From Cloacibacillus evryensis DSM 19522 (GTDB lineage Bacteria; Synergistota; Synergistia; Synergistales; Synergistaceae): a stretch of DNA of 64,000 nt. Position numbers and translations under genes: made by a program. Shown here one piece after another: positions 26,768 through 35,679 of the stretch (within the stretch, counting starts at the first letter, position 1; the number at the start of each line of letters is the position of its first letter). The stretch is taken from the NCBI RefSeq assembly GCF_000585335.1, contig NZ_KK073872.1:785317-849316 (forward strand), given 5' to 3'. The notes below the pieces were generated by a model. It was not told where the DNA came from. It saw only the letters and a program-made list of their open reading frames with translations, and ran no database searches.

Positions 26768-27751
26768 TTACTTCTGGACCTTCCTTGCGATATCCATGAT
26801 CTCCTTGCCGAGATCCTTCTCGAACTGCGCGTAAACCTTTTTGGTCGCTTCGACGAAGGGCTTCTTCTGCTCCGGCGTCAGTTCGTTCGCCTTCAGTCCG
26901 GCCTTTGTGACCTTGGCCTTGAAAGCTGCCTCTTCTTTTTCAAGGCTGGCGCGCTGGGCCATGATGGCTTTGTGGGCGGCGTCGACGACTACCTTGCGGA
27001 GATCGGCGGGGAGCTTATCCATAAACTTCTTGTTGGCGATGAGTATCTCGTAGGAGAAGACATGTCCCGTCTCGGAGACGTATTTCTGCACCTCGTAGAA
27101 CTTGCCGTCGTCGATCATCGCGTAGGGGTTTTCCTGCGCGTCTACCGTGCCCTGCTGCAGTGCCGTGTAAAGCTCGCCCCAGCTCATCGGGGTGGGGTTG
27201 GCGCCGAGTTCTTTGAAGAAGGCGATGTGCATCGGGTTCTCCATCGTGCGGATCTTGAGTCCCTTGAGGTCAGCGGGGCTCTTGATGGGGCGCTTGCTGT
27301 TGGTCACGTGGCGGAAGCCGTTTTCCTGATAGCCGAGGACTTCAAAGCCCTTCTTCGCGAGGTATGAGTTGAGCTTCTGTCCGAGCTCGCCGTCTACCGC
27401 GTCAAAGGCCGCTTTTCTCGTGGTGAAGAGGTAGGGCAGGTCGAGGACCTGTATTCTCTTGTCAAATCCGGCGAGAGCCGATGTTGAGGGGATCGCCATC
27501 TGGATCGTGCCCATCTGCACGCCCTCGCAAAGCTCGCGGTCGCCGCCGAGCTGCGCGTTCGGGTAGAGCTCTACCTTGATCTTGCCTTTTGAACCGGTAT
27601 CCACATCCTTGGCGAATGCTTTCATCGCCTGCATCGTCGGGTGGGTGTCGGAGCCGATGTAGCCGACCTTGATCGTGTACTCTGGCGCCGCGAAAGCCGC
27701 GCTCGCCGCCGTGATAGCCATGAACATAACTGCTGCCAGAAGTTTCTTCAT
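26768..27751 (-). CDS. dctP: TRAP transporter substrate-binding protein (DctP)
   Basis: This 327-residue periplasmic protein has a signal peptide (MKKLL start, Ala-rich cleavage near residue 21). TRAP-P features include the DLKGLKIRTMENPMH region with the substrate-carboxylate-binding Arg, and the GELYTALQQGTVDAQENP helix. It captures an organic acid and hands it to DctQM. A strong GGGAGG precedes the ATG. It lies directly downstream of the AcnX swivel gene, so its ligand is probably the substrate of that enzyme set. Confidence 0.94.
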   Translation of the reverse strand: MKKLLAAVMFMAITAASAAFAAPEYTIKVGYIGSDTHPTMQAMKAFAKDVDTGSKGKIKVELYPNAQLGGDRELCEGVQMGTIQMAIPSTSALAGFDKRIQVLDLPYLFTTRKAAFDAVDGELGQKLNSYLAKKGFEVLGYQENGFRHVTNSKRPIKSPADLKGLKIRTMENPMHIAFFKELGANPTPMSWGELYTALQQGTVDAQENPYAMIDDGKFYEVQKYVSETGHVFSYEILIANKKFMDKLPADLRKVVVDAAHKAIMAQRASLEKEEAAFKAKVTKAGLKANELTPEQKKPFVEATKKVYAQFEKDLGKEIMDIARKVQK

Positions 27752-27812
27752 ATTACGTCCTCCCTGTTTTTTGTATTTGCCTGAATAATTTAAAAAGCTG
27801 CGCTCTATGAGA

Positions 27813-28247
27813 TCAGTCCGCTGCTTTTCCTCCCTTCCAAACGCGCACCTCCTGGGCGTCGGCGTCGACCTCTACATAATCGCCGTCTTCGATCGCCTCG
27901 AAGGGGTCCTTCTCAAGGCGGTCGACCATCGTCGAGCCGACCATGACGGCGGAGGATACGATGACGGGTTCGGGTACGTTTATTATTATAGCCGCAGGCA
28001 GGTTGTTTCTCACCCACAACTGATAGAAACCGTCCGCCTGGACCACGGAGCTGCCCTTGCCGGACTGTAGCACCAGCACTTTCCCGGCGATGCTTTTGCC
28101 CTCGATCGCGTGATTTCTCTCAATGACGACGCCGGTGGTCGGGTCGGTAAGGTAGAAGCACATCGCGTCCTTCGATACCACGGCCTCGCCCGCGCCGGAA
28201 CCGCGAACTATCGAGCGGCACTTGTATACCTTCATGTTGTCAGCCAT
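27813..28247 (-). CDS. Aconitase X swivel domain subunit (DUF126), copy 2
   Basis: This 144-residue small subunit has the loop QSGKGSSVVQADGFYQL, where the third residue after GKG differs from copy 1 (GKGSSS). The start ATG 28247 overlaps the catalytic-subunit stop as TAATG. An open frame extends upstream, but that portion lies inside the catalytic gene and is an Arg-rich shadow. It pairs with 28247-29464 to make a two-subunit AcnX dehydratase. Confidence 0.88.
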   Translation of the reverse strand: MADNMKVYKCRSIVRGSGAGEAVVSKDAMCFYLTDPTTGVVIERNHAIEGKSIAGKVLVLQSGKGSSVVQADGFYQLWVRNNLPAAIIINVPEPVIVSSAVMVGSTMVDRLEKDPFEAIEDGDYVEVDADAQEVRVWKGGKAAD

Positions 28248-29464
28248 TAGTCGAGCCTCCCTTTTACTGCCGCGTCTATGCACTGCGAAAGCCTGCGGAT
28301 GGCGAACGGCTGTCCGCGGCGTTCTCTGTAATAGGCGCACTTCGGCGAATCCGTAACTCCAAGAGCGCCTTCGAATGATTTCCAGCACGGCTCGTCGATG
28401 CAGGTGTCGCCGACCATGCGCACGCCGAGCAGTTCAAGGCGCTGGCGCAGGTGCGAACGTTCCGCGAGCTCGACGGCTCCCGATTCCGCGAGGATCCAGA
28501 AGGCCGTATCGTTGCAGATGTGTCTGCCGTCCAGCAGCTTTTCGACGTCGAGCAGCTGATTGTAGGTGTAGTGAGGGCAGCCGAGCATGACGAGGTTGAT
28601 CTTGCCGGTGGCGGGGGTGAGCATGTCTTCACGCTCTTTGAGATCTTTGTTGGTGAGCACGCATTCCGCCGCGGGGATTTTCCTGTTGCCGAAAGCCGCC
28701 TCGATCGTCGGGGCTTCGGGGGTTATCCCAACCATGTGGTACATCGCGACCGCGCCGCTTGTCGCGGCCTCCGCGCCGAAATAGAGGAAGTCTTCCTGTG
28801 TCGGCCTGATATCCTTCTTGAATCTGAGCACTGGGATGCGGTAGCCGGCGATCTTGCCCAGACAGTGTCCGAGAATGCCCCAGTCATAGCAGCTTTCAAG
28901 GTCGGCGTCCACGTCGACGAGGAAATCTCCGTACCTGTTCTCGTCAAGATGGTATCCGTAGTAAGGTGTCTTGCCGATGACGGCGGCGGCGAGGGCGCTC
29001 ACCGAAGACTCGCGGTTTGAGCGTGCGCCGAGGGCTCCGTTGACGTAAGGTGTGGCGCTGGACTCGGAGAAGGCCACATGTTCGCCGAAGAAGGGAACGT
29101 TGGAGCAGACTCCGGGCGCGCAGTGGTAGGTGAGCTTAGCGCCGATGCGGCGGTAAGCGTCGCCGGTGCGGTCTGCGAGGTCGAGCTCCTCCTTCGTCAC
29201 GTCAAAGAACTTCGTCAGATAGGCCGTGTCCCAATAGGGGTTTGTCGTCGGTGGCACAACGCAGGTGGCGCCGCCGTTTACCAGCAGCTCGCACCAGTAA
29301 GTGTCGCCCTCCTGTCCGCTCAACGCGACATGTGCGCGCTTGACGGGTATGAGCTTTTCCGCGTCGAAGGTGAGGCCGAGAGCGTAAAGCATCTCCATGG
29401 CCTTCTGCTTTCCGGCGCCTTCGGCTCCGTCAAGGATTCGTTTCTCTTCATCTGTTAAATACAT
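28247..29464 (-). CDS. Aconitase X catalytic subunit (DUF521), copy 2
   Basis: This 405-residue protein is homologous to copy 1. It has GARSNRES in the substrate region, GCPHYT, GDTCIDEPCW and DSPKCAYY with the same cysteine positions. It probably dehydrates a hydroxy acid or hydroxyproline-like compound imported by the linked TRAP system. The LarA-like gene is 16 nt upstream, so the two steps (epimerise, then dehydrate) may be consecutive. The difference in genomic partners between the two AcnX copies suggests different substrates. Confidence 0.9.
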   Translation of the reverse strand: MYLTDEEKRILDGAEGAGKQKAMEMLYALGLTFDAEKLIPVKRAHVALSGQEGDTYWCELLVNGGATCVVPPTTNPYWDTAYLTKFFDVTKEELDLADRTGDAYRRIGAKLTYHCAPGVCSNVPFFGEHVAFSESSATPYVNGALGARSNRESSVSALAAAVIGKTPYYGYHLDENRYGDFLVDVDADLESCYDWGILGHCLGKIAGYRIPVLRFKKDIRPTQEDFLYFGAEAATSGAVAMYHMVGITPEAPTIEAAFGNRKIPAAECVLTNKDLKEREDMLTPATGKINLVMLGCPHYTYNQLLDVEKLLDGRHICNDTAFWILAESGAVELAERSHLRQRLELLGVRMVGDTCIDEPCWKSFEGALGVTDSPKCAYYRERRGQPFAIRRLSQCIDAAVKGRLD

Positions 29465-29480
29465 TTCGTACCGCCTTTCT

Positions 29481-30776
29481 CTATGCTGTTTTTTTCGTTA
29501 ATATCGGTAGGGAGATGCCGCCCAGCGGGAGTATGCCGAGGGTCGCCCGCGGCCTCTTCGCAAGCGCCGCGTCGAGCGCCTCCTGCACGTTTGCCGCCGG
29601 AATATAGTCCATCTTCTCTATCTCTTCCCTTGAGAGGCCGTCGCTGATCATATAGACCTCGGCCCTGTCGAGCACGCGCCGGCTGCCCAGCGCGACTACG
29701 GCGGAGATGACGTCCGTTTCAAGGTCGTAAGGAGAGGCGCCCTTTATTGCCTCCACAAGAGCTTCCGTGGGCTGCGCGAGCCAATGGGCGTAAAGCGGGT
29801 GGTTGTGGACAAGTCCTTCGTAACAGGGCGCGGCTAGGATCACGGCGCCGCCCGGCTTCACCGCGAAATATGCGGAAGTCAGTCCTTTGATGCCCTGCCA
29901 GTAATCCATATCGGCGGGAGAGGAGCTGACGACCACGACGTCGGCAAGTTCGTCGAGCTCCACGCTGTACGATCTTTTCGCGAGCTCCACGCCCGCGCGG
30001 TGCGCCTTTAAATAATCGCCGCAGAAAAAGCCCGCGATCTCGCCGCTGAAATTTTTCACCACGTTGACGATAAAAGCCAGCTTTGCGATGCCGCCGACGG
30101 CGTCGATGCCCATGCGGCAGGGATTGCCCTCAAGCATCCCGAGCGGGATGTCAGGGCAGAGCCCGGCGCCCCGGTGCGTCGCCTGCGTCGTTACAAAATC
30201 GCAGATCCCGGGCTGGACGATCTTCGCTCCGCCGGAAAAACCGGCGTCGCTGTGCGGGATGATGTTGCCGACGCCGACGAGAAGGTCGGCCTCCAAGGCG
30301 CGGCGGTTGATGCGGACGGGAAGTTTGTAGCCGCCGGCTTCGATCTCGCCGAGGTCTGCCAGCTCGTCCGTGTTTGACGCCTCGTGCTGGTAGACGGTGA
30401 AATTATCGACGATATAGTCTCCGAGCTTCTCGCGCACCTCTTTGTCGGACATAAGCCTGTGCGTACCGGGGGCGGTCATGAAGCTTACGGCGCTGCGGGG
30501 AACGCCCGCGGCATCGAGATATTCCATGACGACGGGCAGTATCTTCGTTAACGGAGTGTCGCGCGTATTGTCCTCAACGAGAAAGAGAATATTCTTTTTG
30601 TCCTTCGCGAGCGCCGCGAGAGGTTCTGATGCGATCGGAGCGTCGAGCGACCTGAATAATTCCGCTCTGATATCTGTGACAGGAGGGACATCGGTCATCT
30701 CTCCCGAGAAGAGGACCCTGTTTGTGTAAGTATCGAAATCCAGAAAGCTATTTCCATATGGAATACTATATTTCAT
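29481..30776 (-). CDS. LarA-like (DUF2088) nickel-pincer-type racemase/epimerase
   Basis: This 431-residue protein has the residues of the lactate racemase LarA. His106 lies in GTHR, His175 and Lys185 in NIIPHSDAGFSGGAKIVQPG, and His201 in QATHRGAG. In LarA the Lys binds the Ni-pincer nucleotide and the His residues do the hydride chemistry. Many LarA paralogues epimerise other 2-hydroxy acids, so lactate is not assured. No larB, larC or larE homologue is visible in the window, so the cofactor must come from elsewhere. It is the first gene of the minus-strand AcnX-TRAP operon (GGGAGG before the ATG), opposite a GntR regulator. Confidence 0.88.
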   Translation of the reverse strand: MKYSIPYGNSFLDFDTYTNRVLFSGEMTDVPPVTDIRAELFRSLDAPIASEPLAALAKDKKNILFLVEDNTRDTPLTKILPVVMEYLDAAGVPRSAVSFMTAPGTHRLMSDKEVREKLGDYIVDNFTVYQHEASNTDELADLGEIEAGGYKLPVRINRRALEADLLVGVGNIIPHSDAGFSGGAKIVQPGICDFVTTQATHRGAGLCPDIPLGMLEGNPCRMGIDAVGGIAKLAFIVNVVKNFSGEIAGFFCGDYLKAHRAGVELAKRSYSVELDELADVVVVSSSPADMDYWQGIKGLTSAYFAVKPGGAVILAAPCYEGLVHNHPLYAHWLAQPTEALVEAIKGASPYDLETDVISAVVALGSRRVLDRAEVYMISDGLSREEIEKMDYIPAANVQEALDAALAKRPRATLGILPLGGISLPILTKKTA

Positions 30777-30831
30777 TGCCGATTCCTCCCAGCGATAAAA
30801 CTAAAATGCGGAATGCATTGAGTACGCTATC

Positions 30832-30839
30832 TGTATACA
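30832..30839. promoter_or_regulatory. TGTATACA operator-like box, larA-like side
   Basis: An 8-bp perfect palindrome lies 56 nt upstream of the larA-like start. The same octamer recurs at 31024-31031. Confidence 0.55.
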
Positions 30840-31022
30840 ATGAAAAAATACATACTATATCACTATCTGTTTAATTAAATAAAAACTTTTCAAAAGCCAC
30901 ACAACTATCTTGACGAAGATGATAATATCGCCGTAAATAAATGTCAACAAGAAAGTTGGAAGAAAAATTGCGATGTTTTTTACGCGAAGTTATGGACAAA
31001 AAGGCAAAATGTTGTATAGTTG

Positions 31023-31032
31023 CTGTATACAG
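31023..31032. promoter_or_regulatory. CTGTATACAG operator-like box, gntR side
   Basis: A 10-bp perfect palindrome lies about 90 nt before the gntR start. It matches the TGTATACA box on the other side of the intergenic region and suggests autoregulation. Confidence 0.55.
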
Positions 31033-31119
31033 TTGTTTTAAAAATAGAAAAAACTGATGGTTTGCGCGGCAGCTGCTTTAACGGCGATATCGCCGCGGGA
31101 CCTTTACCAAGCAGGGGGA

Positions 31120-31788
31120 ATGGAAGTGGCGTCTAAGAATGAAAAGGCCAGCTGGATAAAGGTTTACGATTGGATAAGGGAGGGGATCGACTCCTGTGCG
31201 CTCAAGATGGGCGAACCGCTTCCCGAGACCTTTCTCGCCAATGAGATCGGCGTGAGCCGCACCCCGGTCCGCGAGGCGCTGCGTGTTCTCGAACAGGACG
31301 GGTACATAAAGATAGTTCCCCTCAAGGGCGCGTTTGTCTCCGAGATATCCCTCGAAGACGTGCGTGAGATATATGACATCAGGAAGCTGCTCGAACCCTT
31401 TGCCGCGCTCTCCGCGGCCAACCGTATTCCCGACGGGGAGATAAAGGAGATGTCCGCCGAGTGGGAGCAGCTCGGCAAGCGGGTGAAGAACGGCGAACAT
31501 ATAGACTTTTCAAGCGTCGCCGACAGCGATATCAGACTCCATTTCACGATCGCTAAGTACGCGACGAACAGGCGCATCGGCGCGATACTGATGAGCTACC
31601 ATGTGCAGATAAAGCGCTTTCAGCGCCTTTCCGCGCAGTCGCTCGCCGATATCCAGAACTCCATCAACCAGCACATTATCATCATAGACTGTCTCAAACG
31701 CCGAGACCCTAAGGCCCTCCATAACTGCCTGTATGAACATGTCGTCAACAGCGAGGGGTACATAATGAAGGATTATTTCCTGCGCTGA
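31120..31788 (+). CDS. GntR family transcriptional regulator (FadR/FCD type)
   Basis: A protein of about 222 residues with an N-terminal winged helix (EPLPETFLANEIGVSRTPVREALRVLEQDGYI, roughly residues 27-58) and a C-terminal all-helical FCD-type ligand domain. The start is ATG 31120 or GTG 31126; GGGGG lies 1 nt before the first and 7 nt before the second, so GTG is also credible. It diverges from the larA-like-AcnX-TRAP operon and likely represses it until the imported acid appears. Confidence 0.9.
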   Translation: MEVASKNEKASWIKVYDWIREGIDSCALKMGEPLPETFLANEIGVSRTPVREALRVLEQDGYIKIVPLKGAFVSEISLEDVREIYDIRKLLEPFAALSAANRIPDGEIKEMSAEWEQLGKRVKNGEHIDFSSVADSDIRLHFTIAKYATNRRIGAILMSYHVQIKRFQRLSAQSLADIQNSINQHIIIIDCLKRRDPKALHNCLYEHVVNSEGYIMKDYFLR

Positions 31789-31801
31789 ACGCCCGCCCGC
31801 G

Positions 31802-31836
31802 CCGCGCGCCTTCGTCCCGCCGGGCGCGCGGTGTTT
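31802..31836 (+). terminator. Terminator of gntR
   Basis: A 9-bp GC stem (31802-31810 with 31823-31831) is followed by TGTTTT. Confidence 0.7.
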
Positions 31837-31976
31837 TCGCATCCTTATTTGCGCGGCTTGCCTGAAAGGCAAAAAAATTAAGCCGGATAAAAAAGCCCTT
31901 GTCTCATGAGGTCATGTAATATATTATGAAACGCTATAAATGGAATAATTTATTAAATGTTCAGGAGGCAAATAAG

Positions 31977-33167
31977 ATGACGACGAAGGTAAAATTTCCC
32001 AACAGCCGCATGGCTTCGATCAGTATGTCCGGCGGCATCCGCGAGATTCTTACGCGCGCCGACGAGCTGGAGCGCGGGGGCAGAAGCATCGTCCACATGG
32101 AGATAGGACGGCCGGATTTTGATTCGCCGAAATGCGCGAAGGACAGGGCGATCAGGGCGCTCAATGAGGGCAACGTCCACTACACCGACATGGCTGGGGC
32201 CTATGACCTTCGCTGTGCCGTCGCGGACAAATACCGCCGCGAGAACGGCATGGATTATGTCGAGGCCGACAAAAACGTCGTCATCACGAACGGCGCGATG
32301 GAGGCGCTCACGGCGACGTTCCTCACGCTCTTTGAGCCCGGCGACGAGGTGATCGTTCCCGCGCCCTACTTCTCGGCCTACGCGGACGAGATCGCCATTG
32401 CCAATGCGGTGCTTGTGCCCGTGCCGACGCGGATGGAAAACGGTTTCCGGCTCCAGGCGGAGGAGCTTAAAAAGGCCCTCTCGCCGAAGACCAAGGCCAT
32501 TCTGATCAATTCGCCGAACAACCCCAGCGGCGCGGTGCTTACAAGAAAAGACCTTGAAGCGATCGCGGTCTTCGCCATTGAGAACGATCTCTGGGTGATC
32601 TCCGACGAATGCTACGAGAAGTTTCTCTACGACGGCGAGCATGTGAGTATCGCGAGCTTCCCCGGCATGGAAGAGCGCACGGTGACCGTAGCCGCCGCCT
32701 CCAAGACCTGGTCGATGACCGGCTGGCGCATCGGCTGGGTGGTCGCTCCCGCGTCGATGCGTCCCTATGTCAATAAATGCCACCAAAACCTCACCACCTG
32801 CGCCAACTCCTTCGCTCAGGCGGGGGTCGTCGAGGCCTTTGCGAACGCAGACGGCGACGTGACCGCGATGGTATCGGAGTACAAGCGCCGCCGCGACATG
32901 GTCGTGAAGTGGCTGAACGACATCGAAGGTTTTGAGGCGATCACTCCCGCGGGGGCGTTCTACGCCTTTCCGCGCATTTCGCGGCTTGGCATGGACGGAT
33001 TTAAATTCTGTTCATGGCTGCTCGAGGAGGCCGGAGTATCGACCGTCCCCGGCGAAGTCTTCGGAATGCAGGGGCACATCCGCCTCGCCTACTGCCGCTC
33101 TTACGATTATATCGAAGAGGGGATGAAGAGGATCAAAGAGGCGGTGGAGGGCCGTCCCGGAAGGTAG
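31977..33167 (+). CDS. PLP-dependent aminotransferase, class I/II (AspC-like)
   Basis: This 396-residue fold-type I aminotransferase has NSPNNPSGAV (cofactor contact), ISDECYEKFLYDGE, the Schiff-base lysine in AASKTWSMTGWRIGW and a C-terminal Arg in HIRLAYC. The start is ATG 31977, with GGAGG 8 nt upstream; a longer frame to 31926 has none. It moves the amino group of an amino acid to a 2-oxo acid; Asp, Phe/Tyr or Ala are all possible for this subgroup. It follows gntR on the same strand after a terminator, so it is probably a separate unit. Confidence 0.93.
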   Translation: MTTKVKFPNSRMASISMSGGIREILTRADELERGGRSIVHMEIGRPDFDSPKCAKDRAIRALNEGNVHYTDMAGAYDLRCAVADKYRRENGMDYVEADKNVVITNGAMEALTATFLTLFEPGDEVIVPAPYFSAYADEIAIANAVLVPVPTRMENGFRLQAEELKKALSPKTKAILINSPNNPSGAVLTRKDLEAIAVFAIENDLWVISDECYEKFLYDGEHVSIASFPGMEERTVTVAAASKTWSMTGWRIGWVVAPASMRPYVNKCHQNLTTCANSFAQAGVVEAFANADGDVTAMVSEYKRRRDMVVKWLNDIEGFEAITPAGAFYAFPRISRLGMDGFKFCSWLLEEAGVSTVPGEVFGMQGHIRLAYCRSYDYIEEGMKRIKEAVEGRPGR

Positions 33168-33205
33168 TGTTTCCTTAAATAATTTTTGCTGATAGAGATT
33201 GAGAT

Positions 33206-33238
33206 AAATGCCGCGCATCTTTGAGGTGCGCGGCATTT
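33206..33238. terminator. Bidirectional terminator between aminotransferase and TSUP genes
   Basis: A perfect 12-bp stem (33206-33217 with 33227-33238) carries AAA on the left and TTT on the right arm. Confidence 0.85.
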
Positions 33239-33259
33239 TACGCGCCGCGGGACGTATTT

Positions 33260-34039
33260 TTAAGAGAGGATGTCCCACAGCAGCTTCAGCAGCAGCAGCG
33301 CCAGCACGGCGAGCATCATCGGGCGGATGAAACGCGCCCCTTTCGTCAGCGCGCAGTGGGCGCCGAGGTAGTTTCCGGCGATGCCGCAGACCGCGGCCGG
33401 GATCGCCACGCCGTACATTATCGTGCCGGCGAAGGCGAAGGTTATCAGTGAGGCGTAGTTTGAGGCCAGGTTAAGTATTTTTGCGTTTCCCGAGGCGGTC
33501 TTGAGATCGAACTTCATGAGAGACGAGAAGGCCATTATCGCGAAGGTCCCCGTTCCCGGCCCGAAGAGGCCGTCGTACCCCCCGATCAGCAGCCCGATCA
33601 TAAAGGCGATCGCTGCGGCTTTGTCGCGCCCCATTTGAGCGGAATCGTCACTGTCGCCGAGGTTTCTCTTGAGAAATATGACCACCGCCGCGCAAGGCAG
33701 TATGATGAGGAGCATCGTCTTGATCGTCTGGTCGCTTAGCATCAGCGCAGTCTTAGCGCCGACGGCTGATCCGATGAAGGAGCCGACCGCGGCGATCGCC
33801 GCCGCGCGCAGGTTGACGGCGCCGCCGCGCCAAAATTTGAACACCGCGAGAGTGGTGCCGCAGGAACTTGAAAACTTGTTGCAGCCCAGCGCCAGATGAG
33901 CCGGCATACCCGTGAATATATAGGCTGGCAGTGAAATGATCCCGCCGCCGCCAGCCGAGGCGTCGACGAATCCCGCGAGAAATACTAAAAAGCATACCAA
34001 TATCAGCGACATTGTTGAAATATCAAAACCAGCGGCCAT
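33260..34039 (-). CDS. TSUP (TauE/SafE) family membrane transporter
   Basis: This 259-residue protein has eight predicted transmembrane segments in two repeats. The repeat-1 motif region GFVDASAGGGGIISLPAYI lies near the N-terminus and the repeat-2 counterpart GGYDGLFGPGTGTF in the middle, both typical of TSUP proteins. The family exports sulfite or organosulfonates or takes up small anions. It is convergent with the aminotransferase, divergent from the GlcD-type oxidase, and transcribed alone. The substrate is unknown. Confidence 0.9.
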   Translation of the reverse strand: MAAGFDISTMSLILVCFLVFLAGFVDASAGGGGIISLPAYIFTGMPAHLALGCNKFSSSCGTTLAVFKFWRGGAVNLRAAAIAAVGSFIGSAVGAKTALMLSDQTIKTMLLIILPCAAVVIFLKRNLGDSDDSAQMGRDKAAAIAFMIGLLIGGYDGLFGPGTGTFAIMAFSSLMKFDLKTASGNAKILNLASNYASLITFAFAGTIMYGVAIPAAVCGIAGNYLGAHCALTKGARFIRPMMLAVLALLLLKLLWDILS

Positions 34040-34144
34040 AGAAAATCTCCTTATTATAAAGTCAAGTGCCGAGTATTATATTATAATATACTCTTATAAA
34101 TATACATGGTTTTTGAATATTATTCGCCGGAAGAGGGGCGTTTT

Positions 34145-35566
34145 ATGATGGAGTACGGCATTATAACTGACGAAATACTGGCGGCGCTGGCGGAGATAGC
34201 CGGACCCGCGCATGTGTGGACGGCGGAGGAAAAGCTGGAGGCCTGTTCGCGCGACGAGACTACGACGCTGCGCGCCGGCGAGCGTTACCTGCCGGATGCC
34301 GTCGTCGCGCCGGCTTCGGCTCAGGAAGTATCCGAAATATTGAAACTTGCCAACAGGCATGTGATACCGGTCACCCCGCGCGGCGGCGGCACAGGGCTGT
34401 CGGGCGGAGCGCTGCCCGTATGCGGAGGCATAGTCATCTCCGACGAGAGGCTGAACCGCATAATAGAAATAGACGCGGAAAACCTCGTGGCCGTCACCGA
34501 ACCGGGCGTCATCACCAGCGAGATAAACGCCGCGGCCGCCGAAAAGGGGCTCGCCTATACTGGATACCCGATGAGCGTGCTCTCCTGCCATATCGGCGGC
34601 AACATCGCGGAAAACGCGGGCGGCGGCAACGCCGTCAAGTATGGCGTCACGATGCGTTATGTGCTGGGACTGGAGGTAGTGCTGCCGACTGGAGAGATAT
34701 TGACGCTCGGAGGCAAGCTGATGAAGGACGTCTCCGGCTACAGCCTGAAGGAGCTCTTCGTCGGTTCGGAGGGCACTCTCGGCTACGTGACGAAGATAAT
34801 CCTCAGACTCCAGCCCCTCATGAAAAACCGCGCCGCGCTGCTCGCCCTTTTCTCCGATACGGAAACGGCGATAAAGGCCGTGCCGAAGATGATGGCGCAC
34901 GGCGGCATCGTCCCCTCTTCGATCGAATATATCGACGCCTATTGCTACCGTAAAGCATGCGGCTTCCTCAATGAGGAGCTGCCGATGTCCGGCGTCGAGG
35001 CGGTGCTGCTCGTCGAAGTCGACGGAAGCAATCAGGAGTCGCTTGACATGGATATCGAACGCGCCGGCGAGATACTCTCGGCGGAGGGCGCGGCGGAGAT
35101 CTATGTCGCGGATACGCGTTCCACACGCGAGCGCATCTGGTCCGTGCGCCGCAGCATCGACGAGGCGCTTCGCCTTACGGACCCGGTGCAGGCAGACGAG
35201 GACATCGTCGTGCCGATCTCCAGGATACCCGAAGTCGCCCGCGGCCTGCGCGAAATAGAGAAAAAATACGGCGTGCCGATCGCCAACTTCGGCCACGCCG
35301 GCGACGGCAACCTCCATCCGACGATTCTGAAGCCCGCGGAGATGACGCTCCCGGAGTGGGAGCGCGTCGAAACGGAGATAGAATGGGATATATTCCGCCT
35401 CACAGACTCGCTCGGAGGCGTCATCAGCGGCGAGCACGGCATCGGCAGCAAACGCAAACACTATTTTATGGAGCTCTGCCCGCCGCAGAACCTTGAACTC
35501 ATGAGAAAGATAAAGCTGGCGCTCGATCCAAACAACATAATGAATCCGGGCAAAATTTTCGACTGA
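34145..35566 (+). CDS. FAD-linked oxidase (GlcD/D-lactate dehydrogenase type)
   Basis: This 473-residue flavoprotein has a PCMH-type FAD domain, with RGGGTGLSGGALP near residue 80 and GGNIAENAGGG near 150. The C-terminal cap has NFGHAGDGNLHPTIL and SGEHGIGSKRKHYF, the latter holding metal and substrate His residues. It oxidises a D-2-hydroxy acid such as glycolate or D-lactate. The start is ATG 34145 after GAGGGG. It is divergent from the TSUP gene and just upstream of a YjiH-type membrane protein. With the LarA-like enzyme nearby it could connect racemisation to oxidation, though the operons differ. Confidence 0.93.
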   Translation: MMEYGIITDEILAALAEIAGPAHVWTAEEKLEACSRDETTTLRAGERYLPDAVVAPASAQEVSEILKLANRHVIPVTPRGGGTGLSGGALPVCGGIVISDERLNRIIEIDAENLVAVTEPGVITSEINAAAAEKGLAYTGYPMSVLSCHIGGNIAENAGGGNAVKYGVTMRYVLGLEVVLPTGEILTLGGKLMKDVSGYSLKELFVGSEGTLGYVTKIILRLQPLMKNRAALLALFSDTETAIKAVPKMMAHGGIVPSSIEYIDAYCYRKACGFLNEELPMSGVEAVLLVEVDGSNQESLDMDIERAGEILSAEGAAEIYVADTRSTRERIWSVRRSIDEALRLTDPVQADEDIVVPISRIPEVARGLREIEKKYGVPIANFGHAGDGNLHPTILKPAEMTLPEWERVETEIEWDIFRLTDSLGGVISGEHGIGSKRKHYFMELCPPQNLELMRKIKLALDPNNIMNPGKIFD

Positions 35567-35679
35567 AAGATCCGGTCGAAGCGGCGCGCCGAAAAAGGGG
35601 GGACGACAGCCTGCGGCAGGCCGCGTTATGATGTCTCGCATTTTAAGTCAAAAAACCACTATGAAAGGGAGTATTGAAA

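Larger units (their letters stand above)
30777..31119. promoter_or_regulatory. 343-nt divergent control region between larA-like and gntR
   Basis: This A+T-rich region holds no supported gene. Two TGTATACA boxes, annotated separately, lie near each end and probably bind the GntR regulator. Confidence 0.6.

Noticed and set aside
28248-28388. Upstream extension of the second swivel-domain frame
   Set aside because: It runs inside the AcnX catalytic gene and is Arg-rich nonsense. TAATG coupling at 28247 gives the start.
34094-35641. 515-residue minus-strand ORF across the GlcD-type oxidase
   Set aside because: The Arg/His/Glu-rich composition is typical of a reverse-strand shadow, and it lacks a ribosome site. 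The plus frame holds all flavoprotein motifs.
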